This document shows, piece after piece, positions 1 to 9,095 of a stretch of 64,000 nucleotides of DNA. The first letter of the stretch is position 1; the number at the start of each line of letters is the position of its first letter. The translations under genes and the position numbers were made by a program. The stretch comes from Pycnococcus provasolii (lineage: Eukaryota; Chlorophyta; Pseudoscourfieldiophyceae; Pseudoscourfieldiales; Pycnococcaceae): positions 186,001 to 250,000 of the forward strand of contig OW568870.1 of the NCBI GenBank assembly GCA_938743325.2, read 5' to 3'. The notes beneath the pieces are model-generated. The model saw only the letters and a list, made by a program, of their open reading frames with translations, had not been told where the DNA came from and did not search any database.

Positions 1-505
1 GATAACTGAGACAAACAGAAGACTGACTATACGGGTACCCGTACTATGACACAAAAGAAACACCAAAGACTGTACTCTAGGCGCCACAACACAGATAGAT
101 TTAGATTATGCGTGAAAGATGAGATGCGAAATTATATTTATGGAACGACGACGCTGAGAATCAGACAAAAAAACAAAAAACAAAAAAAGACGAAGTTTGT
201 TTTGAGTTTCCCAAAGCCAAACAGGAAAAACCACAGAGAGCAAACCCTAACCCTAACCCTAACCCTATCGTCCTAACCCTAACCCTAACCCTAGTTCGGA
301 AAACCCTATCCCTACCGGGTAGGCCTTCCTATGAGTAGTAGTAATTAAGCTTAAGCTATGAGTAGTCTTATATAGTGGTAGGAAGTCAACAGGGCTTTTG
401 AGAAGTTCCTTCAACTTCGAAGTTGGGTTTGGTTTGACCGAACCAAACCGTCCCTCCCTCCGCCATTCCCTTCCTTATTCCTAACTCGTTCTCCACAGGC
501 CAATC
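1..505. other. 5' flank, no supported gene
   Basis: AT-rich, A-rich sequence with a 76-codon open frame (46-276) that runs straight into telomere-like repeats and resembles no protein. Later parts hold a CCCTAA array (243-293) and a pyrimidine-rich stretch (about 450-480) just before the start codon at 506. I read it as intergenic or promoter DNA. The 3' end of a gene to the left could reach into the first 200 bases. Confidence 0.5.
243..293. repeat. Interstitial telomere-like array (CCCTAA)n
   Basis: Two blocks of perfect CCCTAA repeats (243-266 and about 272-293), separated by a short interruption, lie about 210 bp upstream of the ATG at 506. The same motif recurs upstream of several other genes in this window, so it is probably not a chromosome end. 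Confidence 0.9.
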
Positions 506-1243
506 ATGTCCTCTATGTCTCTCTCTCAGTCTCTTTCAAGGGATCCCGAGGCACCTGAGCTCGATATATTTCTCCACATGGAGTCGCTGATTTCAAACCT
601 GGGGTTGGCCGCCGGGAAAAGGAATCCTGCTCTTCTACAGCCTGCCGTTCTTACTCATCACCAAAATAGATCCGGCTCTGATGCTGATGAGTTTGCACAC
701 AGCGTTTCTTGTTCTTCTACCCTTTGGACTACAAAAGATCAGGAGGAGGAAAACCTAGTTCAGCAGTGCCTCATTCAAGCGGGATATTCGCCAACCGCGT
801 CGCACACGCAAAATCTGCAAACGCACATATCAGAGAACCATATGGAGGAGACGCAGAGTAGTCATACTTCGTACGACCTCTCGGACGACGAACCTTCTTC
901 GCCTTCTACGATATCAAACTACTACGAAGATGAAAGGGACCTAATGGTCATAGACGAAGACCGAGTACTACTTACAGGAGCAGGAGAAATAAAGTCAGCA
1001 CAAAATATGCAGAAGCAGCAGCAAAGCAAGCAAAGGCTAGCACCTAAGAAGAAAAAAACCGCAGCCAAAAAACGAACAAAGACTACAACGGAGGACGAAC
1101 AAACCAACAATACTGACAACCTTAAGGTGGGTCTGACGCCTGAGGAACGACGCACACTCATGCGCATGCCACACGAACAGCTCGTCGCCATTGCAGCCGG
1201 CCTCGCGGCTCGCGCCGAGAGAGCTGGGGCGCTGATCCTCTAG
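506..1243 (+). CDS. Hypothetical protein with basic segment
   Basis: A 245-residue protein of no family I recognise. The N-terminal half is Ser/Gln/His-rich and probably disordered. An acidic stretch lies around residues 125-155. A strongly basic Lys-rich cluster (KKKKTAAKKRTK, about residues 180-192) looks like a nuclear localisation or nucleic-acid-binding segment. The last 35 residues (starting LTPEERRTLM and ending in an Ala-rich helix) form the only part likely to fold. There is no signal peptide or membrane segment. The start at 506 is preceded by a pyrimidine-rich leader and a telomere-like array, as for other genes here. A nuclear protein is an inference from composition only. Confidence 0.55.
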   Translation: MSSMSLSQSLSRDPEAPELDIFLHMESLISNLGLAAGKRNPALLQPAVLTHHQNRSGSDADEFAHSVSCSSTLWTTKDQEEENLVQQCLIQAGYSPTASHTQNLQTHISENHMEETQSSHTSYDLSDDEPSSPSTISNYYEDERDLMVIDEDRVLLTGAGEIKSAQNMQKQQQSKQRLAPKKKKTAAKKRTKTTTEDEQTNNTDNLKVGLTPEERRTLMRMPHEQLVAIAAGLAARAERAGALIL

Positions 1244-1283
1244 AAAACAAAAATTCTGTAACGATAAAATGTTTTTTTTTGCA

Positions 1284-3374
1284 TTAAAGCTCGCTAAACG
1301 TGGCTGGACCGAGCGAGGGACGCGTGGTTATCCCTCTACTGCCAATGCCGCCGCCGCCACCGCCACCGCCACCAAAGTAGCTCGCCTTAGCATTGTCAAG
1401 GATAGCCGACGCTGGCGCTGTGAGCGCGTGCTTCTCCATGTCAGCAAGAACGAAACCGCTCTCCTTCATCGTCTTCCCGCCGCCAAGCCACCGCGTGTAG
1501 AATTCGTACATCATGCCGAGGTAAAAGTCGTTCACCACGCGCCACATGCTCTGTGACTGCATAGCGGCGCGATTCAGACGGCCGGCGCGTAGAGCCTGCA
1601 GGCAGTAGCGCGTCACATTAATGCTGACGATCGCAAGAGGGAAGTTCTGCACGGGATCGCGGCTGAGTTCGAAGAGATTTCGCGCATTCATGAGATTTGC
1701 CGAGCTCATCAGGAGAAGGTGCACGAGACCGAGCATGCCGCAGCCACGCAGGTCGGTAGCCGGATCGTTGCCCTGGAACCCAACTTCGTCCCAGTGGCCG
1801 CCGTACCTCTCGGGGGCTCGCTTTTTGCTCGTGAAGTTCATGAAAATGGTTGCAAGGATCCGAAAGTGCATCTTTCTCTGGTCCTTGAATGCCTCGTCGG
1901 CAAACGACACCTTCGCCAAGCTGAAGACGCAGAGCCGCTCGTGAATAAGCACCGGGTCATTGAGTGGGGTATTGCCAGCACCGCACATGCCGAGGAGGGC
2001 TTTCATGATACGCGACAACAACGGCTCGTCGTCGTCCACCGCTTCCACCTGCACATCCTTCGCATACTTGGCAAGATCCTGCGAACAGAAGTACTGCAAG
2101 GCTGCGGGATGCGCAATCTGCCTTACCTCACCTCCAGTCTCACCTGCGGCTGCCGCAGCTGCCATCTCCGCCTCCGTCGCTTTGGCAGCGGCGTCGAACT
2201 CGGCAAGAGAAGGACCTTCGGATGGCTGAGGCTGTGGTGGGTGCGATGGCGGTGGTGGTGCTGCTGCTGCATGTGCTACCGGCGGTGATGGATGCTTTGG
2301 TGGGGGTGCTGCTGCTGCCGCTGCCGACGATGGTGGCGGCGGCTTGGGCACTGTCGGAGGCGGTGGCTTGGGTGCCGCCTTGGCCCTCTTCACTGCCGCC
2401 AACGCCGCCTGGGCTGATTCCGTAGCTGAGGGAGCCGCTGCCGCTGTCTTTGGCGGCACCTGAACGGGTTGCGGAGGCTTAGGCTGTGGCACCACGGCTG
2501 GCGGCGGTGCTGATGCTGGCGCCGGCGGCGGTTCCTGCGTCGCCTCTTCCTTGTCCGCGACATGCTGCTCTTCCTCCTCTTCCTCCTCCTCTTCGTCGCC
2601 CTCCTCGACGAGCGCCTCGAGCTTTACGCCGTGGACGACTGTCTGCAGTTCGCGTGGCATTGGCTTTGCCTCGAACTTCTCCTTGTGAATATTCTTTCTC
2701 ACACCTCCCTCCAGCGCGTAGGCAAACTCGTCGTCGTCATCCTCCTCAGCTACACGTCTTAACGACGATCCGGCGCTGGCTGTGGGCACCTCAATATTCG
2801 GTTCACTGCTGCTGCCACCTCCCTCGCCGTCCTCGCGACTGCTATCGTCGTCGCTGTCGTCGTCACCAGCTGCGCCACCTCCCGTTAAGCTTCCCACGAC
2901 GACGCGCGAGTCTTCCGGTGCAGCAGGTTTGGAATTTGCTTTCACAGAGTCGCCTGTGAACATGGAGTCGCGTAGAGCGTTGGACTTGCCCACCTCGGGC
3001 AGGTTTTTGTCCTTCAGAGCGCTTCCCGCGCCCTGGTTCGCGAACGTCTTCGGTCGTTTGGCCACGGGCACCGAAGACGGGCGCAAGTCCACGCTTCCTG
3101 TCTTTGCGTCACTCGACTTAGGCGCCTTTTGCCTAAACAAGTTCGCCGATGCTGCCCCTCCCGCTTCGTCGAACCCGCCAGCCGCGTGTGCTCCAAGGCT
3201 GGTGCCGCCCGGTGCCGCGGCTTGCGCGAACATGACGGCTTGTTTCGAGGTGGACGACGCTGCCGAGAGTGCCGCGGCCGGGCCGAGGGCTGGCTGCTGT
3301 GAAGGAGCACCGGACGCGTCGTCGCCGCCAATCAAGTCGTCGAGGTTGATTTCGAGGTCGTCCACGTCCGCCAT
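1284..3374 (-). CDS. ELMO-domain protein (ELMOD-type)
   Basis: A 696-residue protein. The C-terminal third is an ELMO/CED-12 domain: it contains WDEVGFQGNDPATDLRGCG, which fits the ELMOD consensus W-x3-GFQ-x3-P-x-TD-(F/L)-RG including the arginine needed for ARF-family GAP activity, followed by FPLAIVSINVT. ELMODs act on ARF/ARL GTPases in membrane traffic. The N-terminal two thirds are disordered: acidic runs (a nine-Glu run), Pro/Ala-rich stretches and a conserved-looking start MADVDDLEINLDD. I chose the ATG at 3374. The frame stays open to 3512, but that part translates the telomere-like repeat (TLTLTRTRTLT) and is most likely 5' leader. The C-terminus has a Gly run from a GGC microsatellite. 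The domain assignment is firm. The exact GTPase partner is unknown. Confidence 0.85.
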   Translation of the reverse strand: MADVDDLEINLDDLIGGDDASGAPSQQPALGPAAALSAASSTSKQAVMFAQAAAPGGTSLGAHAAGGFDEAGGAASANLFRQKAPKSSDAKTGSVDLRPSSVPVAKRPKTFANQGAGSALKDKNLPEVGKSNALRDSMFTGDSVKANSKPAAPEDSRVVVGSLTGGGAAGDDDSDDDSSREDGEGGGSSSEPNIEVPTASAGSSLRRVAEEDDDDEFAYALEGGVRKNIHKEKFEAKPMPRELQTVVHGVKLEALVEEGDEEEEEEEEEQHVADKEEATQEPPPAPASAPPPAVVPQPKPPQPVQVPPKTAAAAPSATESAQAALAAVKRAKAAPKPPPPTVPKPPPPSSAAAAAAPPPKHPSPPVAHAAAAPPPPSHPPQPQPSEGPSLAEFDAAAKATEAEMAAAAAAGETGGEVRQIAHPAALQYFCSQDLAKYAKDVQVEAVDDDEPLLSRIMKALLGMCGAGNTPLNDPVLIHERLCVFSLAKVSFADEAFKDQRKMHFRILATIFMNFTSKKRAPERYGGHWDEVGFQGNDPATDLRGCGMLGLVHLLLMSSANLMNARNLFELSRDPVQNFPLAIVSINVTRYCLQALRAGRLNRAAMQSQSMWRVVNDFYLGMMYEFYTRWLGGGKTMKESGFVLADMEKHALTAPASAILDNAKASYFGGGGGGGGGIGSRGITTRPSLGPATFSEL

Positions 3375-3465
3375 TTCGAGGTTGCTGCCGTCGAGGGAAA
3401 AGTTCAACGGGGGAAAAAGGGGCGGCAAAAAAGGAACCAAACCACCAGAGCACCACCAGGGGCCC

Positions 3466-3508
3466 CCGGTTAGGGTTCGGGTTCGGGTTAGGGTTAGGGT
3501 TCGGGCTT
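3466..3508. repeat. Degenerate TTAGGG array upstream of ELMO gene
   Basis: TTAGGG and TTCGGG units are mixed between about 3466 and 3508, 95-135 bp upstream of the ELMO-gene ATG on the minus strand. On the coding strand of that gene they read CCCTAA. The TTCGGG variants suggest drift from a perfect array. Confidence 0.85.
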
Positions 3509-3532
3509 TCATCGTTTTTACAAGTCAACTCT

Positions 3533-4249
3533 TCAGTCATCGCCGCTCAGCGTTTGGCGAAACGTGCTTGCGACGGCTGTCGTCGACGTGTACAACATGC
3601 TCAACCCAAACGCGAACGCAAAACCTTCGACGCCAATCACAGGAACGCCAGTCTCGAGGCTCAACTGCTCCAGGGGTCCTTGCCCTGTGATCTCCTCGCC
3701 GAACGCTGCGAATGTCATGCCAATCATCGCGAGACGGCCGTTGAGCAGTTCAGCGTCCGTATTGTTTTGCGCTTGAGTCACCGCCGCGGCGTACGCGTCG
3801 CCAAGGCTCGGCGACTGCGGGTTGGCGGCACTGTCGTCGTCGTCGACGTCGACGACGGGTGTCGCGCGCACGAGCCCGCTTCCGAGTCCCAGGACGAACA
3901 CGCAGAGTACCCACACCCAAAGCAATGTGAGTGTTTCGATGTACACCTCACCCACCTCGAGAACGTCTTTGACGAAGGTGAGCGGGTCTATGTGTGCAAC
4001 GGCCCAGCTTTCCTCGAGGCTGAGCTGGAGTATGGGCCCGTCGCCGTTCGTCATGGCGTCGAAGACGGTGCAGGCGACAAATCCCAGCATCGCGGCGCGT
4101 CCCGCGTTCGTCTCGACGTCGCGTGCCTGCTGGAGGCTTGCATCATCGTCGTCAATATCTTGCGCTGTCGTTTCGTTTCCTTGGTTTGATGCGCTCAGAC
4201 GCACGCATCTTTTGCTTGCAATTTGTGCCTGCAAACTCATTCCCATCAT
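3533..4249 (-). CDS. PsbS-like four-helix LHC-superfamily protein
   Basis: About 238 residues with a putative plastid transit peptide (MMGMSLQAQIASKRCVRLSA) and two LHC-type repeats. Repeat 1 has the helix motif NAGRAAMLGFVACTVFDAMT, then GDGPILQLSLEES, then a second hydrophobic helix (LLWVWVLCVFVLGLG). Repeat 2 has ELLNGRLAMIGMTFAAFGEE, then GQGPLEQLSLETGVP, then a fourth hydrophobic segment (VEGFAFAFGLSMLY). The two-by-two arrangement and the QLSLETGVP loop resemble PsbS, the pH sensor of non-photochemical quenching in thylakoids, whose lumenal loops carry functional glutamates. ELIP-like proteins are the alternative. An Asp-rich linker separates the repeats. The frame is open to an upstream ATG at 4432, but the paired ATGs at 4249/4246 give a PsbS-sized protein. 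LHC superfamily is sure; PsbS is likely. Confidence 0.7.
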   Translation of the reverse strand: MMGMSLQAQIASKRCVRLSASNQGNETTAQDIDDDDASLQQARDVETNAGRAAMLGFVACTVFDAMTNGDGPILQLSLEESWAVAHIDPLTFVKDVLEVGEVYIETLTLLWVWVLCVFVLGLGSGLVRATPVVDVDDDDSAANPQSPSLGDAYAAAVTQAQNNTDAELLNGRLAMIGMTFAAFGEEITGQGPLEQLSLETGVPVIGVEGFAFAFGLSMLYTSTTAVASTFRQTLSGDD

Positions 4250-4899
4250 CGTGTTCGCGTTGGCGTGCCGTACAAGGATATGTTTCCCATCATCGTGACG
4301 ATTCTTCTTCCTATCCCTGAAGTTAATGATGGGGCCAGAGCTTTTTCTGGTCCCACAACGAGGACTAACTTTCCTCCTAGGGGAAAGCGAGGGAAGCGAA
4401 CTATGGTTCCTATTAAGACATGAAGACGACATAGTTTTGGCGAATACTCGGACGGATTAAGAACCTAATAAGCCAAGGGTATCTAACTAAGCACGCAAAC
4501 CACCACCAACCACTGGTCACTGGTCACGAGAGGAGAGTGCCTGCGACACCTGACGGAGATGAAACAAAATGAGAAGAGACGAGCCAACACCGCAGCATGG
4601 GCCTCGTGCCCTTCTCCATCTGGGGTTTCCTTCCCCGAACCATTCCTCCCAGGGGACGCGTTTCAGCCGCACACACACTTCCGATGATTCGTGGCGGAGC
4701 AGCAAGGCAGGGCCGCAGGGATCCCTTGTTCAAACCCTAATTAACCCGAAGAGCCCTAACCCTACCCTTAACCCCTAACCGGATCACCCAAACCCTAACC
4801 CGAATTCGGGATTTGGGATAGGCGCAGCTGCCTGTTTTCTTTTTGACTTTTTCTCTCCCCCTGTTCACCACCACACATATCTATCTTCGAAGCTCGTTC
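4250..4899. other. Divergent intergenic region (PsbS-like / DUF1295)
   Basis: A 650-bp spacer between divergent genes. The left part may be 5' leader of the PsbS-like gene. The right part holds degenerate CCCTAA repeats (4734-4800) and a pyrimidine-rich leader before the ATG at 4900. No supported small gene is visible. Confidence 0.5.
4734..4800. repeat. Degenerate CCCTAA array upstream of DUF1295 gene
   Basis: Imperfect CCCTAA, CCCTTAA and AAACCCTAA units, including sequences identical to the plant telo-box core AAACCCTAA, end about 100 bp upstream of the ATG at 4900. Confidence 0.8.
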
Positions 4900-5835
4900 A
4901 TGTCCTCTTCTAATAATGTCTCTCTCGGCTACCCCGCCATCCTCGGCATTTCTGCCGCAGTCACCGTCGTCTACCAGCTCACGTTCTTTATCGTCGCCTT
5001 CGCGTGCACGTTCGATAAACTCACGGACTTCGCGGGGGGAACCAACTTCCTCGTCCTCGCGCTCCTCTCCTTCTTCGTCGGAGACAACCGCGCGGAGTCA
5101 CGCCCGCTTCTCCTAACCGTCCTCGTCGCAATCTGGTCACTCCGCCTCGCTCTCTTTTTGCTCACACGCATACTCATGTGGGGAGAAGACCGACGCTTCG
5201 ACGAAACAAGAACCAACTTTTGGAAGTTTCTGGCGTTCTGGGTCGCACAGATGATATGGGTATTCACCGTGACCTTACCAGTCCAGCTTACAAATGGCGG
5301 CGCGGGAAACACCGCGCCTGTCGGCGCCAACGCGCTTGACATCGTAGGCATCGCAATGTTCGCAGCAGGTCTAGTCTTGGAGGCGTGGGCGGACCAAACC
5401 AAGCTCAACTTCAAAAAGAGTCCCGAGGCGAGAGGAAAGTGGTGCACGGCAGGACCGTGGGCGTGGAGCCGACACCCCAACTACGCCGGCGAAATTGCGC
5501 TGTGGTTTGGCATATTCCTAGTCAGCCTGCGTGGATTCGTGCAAGAGAACGTGAGGTGGAACGTCTACGTCATCGCCGCGCTGTCGCCAATCTTTGTGGC
5601 GGTTCTGCTGCTCTTCGGAAGTGGCATGCCTCTCCTCGAAGCTTCTGCAAATAGGAAATTTGGTGTGGACACCAACTACCTGGACTACCGGAGACGCACC
5701 AGTCCGATCATCCCGTTGCCTCCAGCCGTGTACGCAAACCTTCCCATGTTTCTCAAAAGCACGCTACTCTGTGAGTGGAATATGTACGCTCCCAAAGATG
5801 AAGAGCAGAGTCTCTCGGCGCAACCTGCCGCATGA
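4900..5835 (+). CDS. DUF1295 / steroid 5-alpha-reductase-like membrane protein
   Basis: A 311-residue polytopic membrane protein. The C-terminal region has GPWAWSRHPNYAGEIALW, the DUF1295 signature (R-H-P-N-Y-x-G-E), found in the family related to steroid 5-alpha reductases and isoprenylcysteine methyltransferases. Several hydrophobic helices precede it (for example VTVVYQLTFFIVAFAC and FLVLALLSFFVGD). A long upstream extension from an ATG at 4843 is possible. I chose 4900 (MSSSNNVSLGYP) because DUF1295 proteins begin close to the first helix. It is convergent with the next gene, with a 263-bp spacer and no feature seen in it. The substrate is unknown; an NADPH-dependent reductase of a sterol or lipid is an inference from the superfamily. 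Confidence 0.85.
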   Translation: MSSSNNVSLGYPAILGISAAVTVVYQLTFFIVAFACTFDKLTDFAGGTNFLVLALLSFFVGDNRAESRPLLLTVLVAIWSLRLALFLLTRILMWGEDRRFDETRTNFWKFLAFWVAQMIWVFTVTLPVQLTNGGAGNTAPVGANALDIVGIAMFAAGLVLEAWADQTKLNFKKSPEARGKWCTAGPWAWSRHPNYAGEIALWFGIFLVSLRGFVQENVRWNVYVIAALSPIFVAVLLLFGSGMPLLEASANRKFGVDTNYLDYRRRTSPIIPLPPAVYANLPMFLKSTLLCEWNMYAPKDEEQSLSAQPAA

Positions 5836-6098
5836 TGTTCTTCTGTAAAGGTTTAAGCAATTCATTCAACAAATGGAACTAACCATAGGTTTGCTTCGTC
5901 CAACGGTCATCCATTCTCACCATTCACATTTCACCGTATTACCCCATTCAATGGCGTGAGGCACAGCGTGTTTTTTTACATGGCGCTGGTGATCTCTTTT
6001 CGTAGAAGCTGTTGCGTGAAAAAATATTTCGTGGGACACCGGTTGTGACATCAAAAAACTGTTGTAGGTAACACGAAACGAATTCATTTTTTCTGTCC

Positions 6099-7817
6099 TC
6101 AGAGCGGGTAGTCATGCCGACTCCACTCGAGAGTCGAACGTTGTCCCAGCATGTTGTGGTGGTTGAATAGCAAGCCGAAGAAGCCAAAGCAAAGCCCGCT
6201 CTTTCGCACGTCCGACACGGCGATACCGCGTTCCGGATGTGCGGGTTTTGCCATGTCACTTAGCTGGCACCACAGGTCGTCGAGGCCGATGCTAGGTGCG
6301 GCGTCGATGGGCATGCCGTTCACCGCGAGCTCGTACATTCGCTTGACGTCGGGGAAGGTGATGTAGCCGTCGCCGTCGCCGTCCGCGACCGCGAACCAGA
6401 AGGCTGAGCTCTGCTTCGAGTTCTTGTCCTCGGCAAAGTTGCTGATCAAAACAAAGTCGTCGAGCGTCAGCAAGCCGCGCTTGCCAGTCGCGGAGAAGTC
6501 CCACTGCGACCACACCGCCTGCATCGTCGACTCGGAGTAGCTTGCGAACAGCTCGTAGCGTCGCACCTCCGCGCAGTCAATCACTCCGTCGTGGTCCGAG
6601 TCGAGCAGGCAGAAGGCGAAACGGCTTGCGAATCCGCGGCGTTGCATTTCGCTCTCCTGAAGCGCCGACTCGAGTGTCTCGACATCTTTCTGCAGCGCCT
6701 CGGCACGCTCGCGCTCGTAGCGGAGCTCGTTCAGCGTCGCGTGCGCGCGAGCCTCGGCCGCTTCGACCGCCGCAGACTCGCTCGGTCTACTGCTCAGCAC
6801 CGCGGCGCCCGTCGACGTGCGCGGCGAGGTGCCCGCGCTTTTTGTTGCCATTGGCGACGATGGCAAATCCGTAGGTTCGAGTGCGGCGCCAATGCGCTCG
6901 TCGAGGTCGCTCAGCAGCGCCGCTTCGAGGTTCGCGAGGCGCTCGCGAAGCGCTGCATTCTCGTCTGACTTTAGCCGATTATCCGCCTCCAGGCGTCCCT
7001 TCTCCTTCTCCAGCTGGTTGACTCGCTCACGCAGCGTTCGCGTCGGCGTTCCCGCCGCGCGGCTGCCGAGCATGGTTGCCGGTGAGTCCGCCGCGGCAGC
7101 GTCGCCGCGAGGCTTGGGCGTTGGGTTCACGCCAAGGCTCGTCGCGCGGCGCTTGACCCCTTGGTTCTGCTGCCTTGAAGACGACGACGCGGTGGTTCTA
7201 TCTGATGTGCTAGAGTAGCGCGGCGTGCCACGCTTGTTGCTGTTTCCGTTGCTGGCGGCTGCTGCTGCGGAGGAGGGTGTAGGTCGTGAGAAGGCGGCAG
7301 GCGGCGGCGGTGGTGGAGAGTTGAAGTTCATAGGCGGAGTTGGCGGACTCGGCGGCGAGACGATGTCAGCGTCGGTGACTTCTCTTCGCGGCGGCGGCGG
7401 CGGACTGAATTCCGGCGTCGGCGAGCGTAGCTCAAGCACGGCCACCTCGCCGCCCGCGTACCTCGCGGGTCTGGTTGGCTGGGGCGGCATAGGCAACGTC
7501 ACCTCGCTTGGGTCTGCGTCCATGGAGACGGTCGAGCTCGTCCAGGCGAGGTGGTTCTCCTTTCCCGCCGGCTCCCTGTGTGCGAAGGCGCGTATTCCGG
7601 TGGTTCCGTTGTGCTGTCCCTTGGCGTAGTTGACGGCGTCCTCCTCCTCCTCCTCTCTTCGCGGCGGCATTGGCGGCGGCGGTTCCTTGGCGTTGTTCCT
7701 TGAGTTGGCGGACGCCTTGAGGTTTCTCCTTCCCTGAAATCCTCTCGCGCGACCTCCCGACGAGGTTGGCGGCATAGGCGGCGCCATGGGAGGCTGCGGC
7801 GCGATTGTCTCAGCCAT
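6099..7817 (-). CDS. PP2A B''-like regulatory subunit, EF-hand protein
   Basis: A 572-residue protein. The first half is a disordered Pro/Arg-rich region. A coiled coil follows (LREKVNQLEKEK-type heptads, then LNELRYERERAEALQKDVE). The last 190 residues resemble the B''/PR72 family: an EF-hand (DSDHDGVIDCAEV), the WSQWDFSATGKRGLLTLDDF segment, a second EF-hand (ADGDGDGYITFPDVKRMYE), then LWCQLSDMAKP and GFFGLLF. B'' subunits bind calcium and direct PP2A; the plant TON2/FASS member organises cortical microtubules. The C-terminus is shorter than in animal PR72. The start at 7817 (MAETIAPQPP) was chosen; an ATG at 7934 would add 39 residues of atypical sequence. B'' family membership is good. 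The coiled-coil N-terminus is unlike classical B'' and may be specific to this lineage. Confidence 0.75.
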   Translation of the reverse strand: MAETIAPQPPMAPPMPPTSSGGRARGFQGRRNLKASANSRNNAKEPPPPMPPRREEEEEDAVNYAKGQHNGTTGIRAFAHREPAGKENHLAWTSSTVSMDADPSEVTLPMPPQPTRPARYAGGEVAVLELRSPTPEFSPPPPPRREVTDADIVSPPSPPTPPMNFNSPPPPPPAAFSRPTPSSAAAAASNGNSNKRGTPRYSSTSDRTTASSSSRQQNQGVKRRATSLGVNPTPKPRGDAAAADSPATMLGSRAAGTPTRTLRERVNQLEKEKGRLEADNRLKSDENAALRERLANLEAALLSDLDERIGAALEPTDLPSSPMATKSAGTSPRTSTGAAVLSSRPSESAAVEAAEARAHATLNELRYERERAEALQKDVETLESALQESEMQRRGFASRFAFCLLDSDHDGVIDCAEVRRYELFASYSESTMQAVWSQWDFSATGKRGLLTLDDFVLISNFAEDKNSKQSSAFWFAVADGDGDGYITFPDVKRMYELAVNGMPIDAAPSIGLDDLWCQLSDMAKPAHPERGIAVSDVRKSGLCFGFFGLLFNHHNMLGQRSTLEWSRHDYPL

Positions 7818-8464
7818 GTGAGGCGAGCTGAAGCTTGAGCTTGAGCTTTGCCTTTCACAGATACACGATATGTGCAACGAAACGGCACGAAACGAGTAAA
7901 GTGACAAAAGCAACGTATCGCACCTAGCGTCCAAGCTCCTATATTGTAGTCCTTAAGGCCGCGAGCGCGAGCTGGACCTTAAGGCCGGCCTGATGAACCA
8001 CCTGACTGCCTGCCTGCCTGACGAGGATGTCAGACGAGAACAATGGCGACGAATGGAATGGAGTTCACTCGTGAATAAGGGGGGAATAAGGGCCTTCGGG
8101 AGGTGGTGTGACTTTTCGGAAGTCTTCGAAGTCTTCGGGACCCCTCGTGCCTGGTGCCTGGGCTGGGAAGAGTGCCAGGATAGTACTACCCGTACTGTGT
8201 ACACCAGGTTTTACGGAACGAACTCAAAGGCTCAACGAACGAAGAAAGAAAGCTTTGGATGTACTTCCTACCCTTAAGTCTAACCACGGGTGTCCCACTG
8301 TCCCTTACAGTATGTATCCTCAACCAAATGTACCCGGGTACTCTTCAAAGAAACAGCATTGGGTGACTTTGGGTGAGGGGAGAGGGGCACTGAGGCACCT
8401 GGGGGAGGATTAACAACACATTCATTGGATGTGGCAATAGAATACGGGTAATTGAGGGCTGCCC

Positions 8465-8504
8465 CGTTGCGTTGCGTTGCGTTGCGTTTCGTTGCGTTGC
8501 GTTG
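8465..8504. repeat. GCGTT pentanucleotide microsatellite
   Basis: About eight tandem GTTGC units with one GTTTC interruption. Confidence 0.9.
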
Positions 8505-8560
8505 GGGATGGCCTTACCTCTTGTTGGTTGGAGACGGTCCAATCCTCCTTGCAAGCGATG

Positions 8561-8581
8561 CTCCTTGCAACTTGCAAGGAG
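8561..8581. repeat. 21-bp palindrome
   Basis: Arms CTCCTTGCAA and TTGCAAGGAG around a single central C form a perfect inverted repeat. A partial copy of the left arm (TCCTTGCAAG) lies 15-20 bp to the left, and GTGCAAGG lies just to the right. Function unknown. Confidence 0.85.
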
Positions 8582-8810
8582 GGTGCAAGGACCTGATGAC
8601 CCTACGATAGTCTAGGAAGTAGGTCATTTCATGCAATGGCGCCTCAAAGGCTCAAACTCAACGTCCGCCTGCTGGTCAAGCTTAATTCACGACTCTCTTT
8701 TGGATGTCTGGTCAACCAACCAGGCAACCAGGTGCTGAACAGGTGCCTGAACAGGGGGTGGCCGGTGGTGAGAAGGCAGAAAGTTAACAGCGTGGGAAGG
8801 GAAGAAGGCC

Positions 8811-8842
8811 CTTAGGGTTAGGGTTAGGGTTAGGGTTAGGGT
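8811..8842. repeat. Perfect TTAGGG array upstream of saposin gene
   Basis: Five consecutive TTAGGG units, about 255 bp upstream of the ATG at 9096. Confidence 0.95.
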
Positions 8843-9095
8843 CTATGATAGTTCGCAGTTCGCCCAGACGTTCCCTTTTTCGTCTACCCGTACAGTAGCA
8901 ACTAGGTATCCCCATATACAGGTAGATGAAAGAGGCGTGTCCCAAGTGTCCAGTATCCCCTAAGGTAGACTTCCTCACGTGAGCAGGTGCCAGGCCGAAT
9001 CACGTAGAACTAATTTTAAGGTTAGTCCGTCAGCCAACGCTTTTCTCCGCGTTGGCTCAACGCTCGCCGTCATTTCGTTCCTACAGGTCAGGGAT

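Larger units (their letters stand above)
7818..9095. other. Long divergent intergenic region
   Basis: A 1.28-kb spacer between the PP2A B''-like gene (-) and the saposin gene (+). It contains TGCC tetramers near 8009, GCGTT pentamers (8465-8504), a 21-bp palindrome (8561-8581), related AGGTGCC/CAGGTGC words near 8730-8755 and a perfect TTAGGG array (8811-8842). Just before the saposin ATG there is a pyrimidine tract ending in CTACAG (about 9086), which could be a 3' splice site of a leader intron. No convincing protein gene was found. Confidence 0.5.

Noticed and set aside
243-293. True chromosome end
   Set aside because: Only a few repeat units, followed and preceded by ordinary sequence, and similar arrays occur at five other places in the window.
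2782-3690. 302-codon plus-strand frame across the ELMO gene start
   Set aside because: Antisense of the disordered N-terminal part of the ELMO-domain gene and of telomere-like repeats. No domain.
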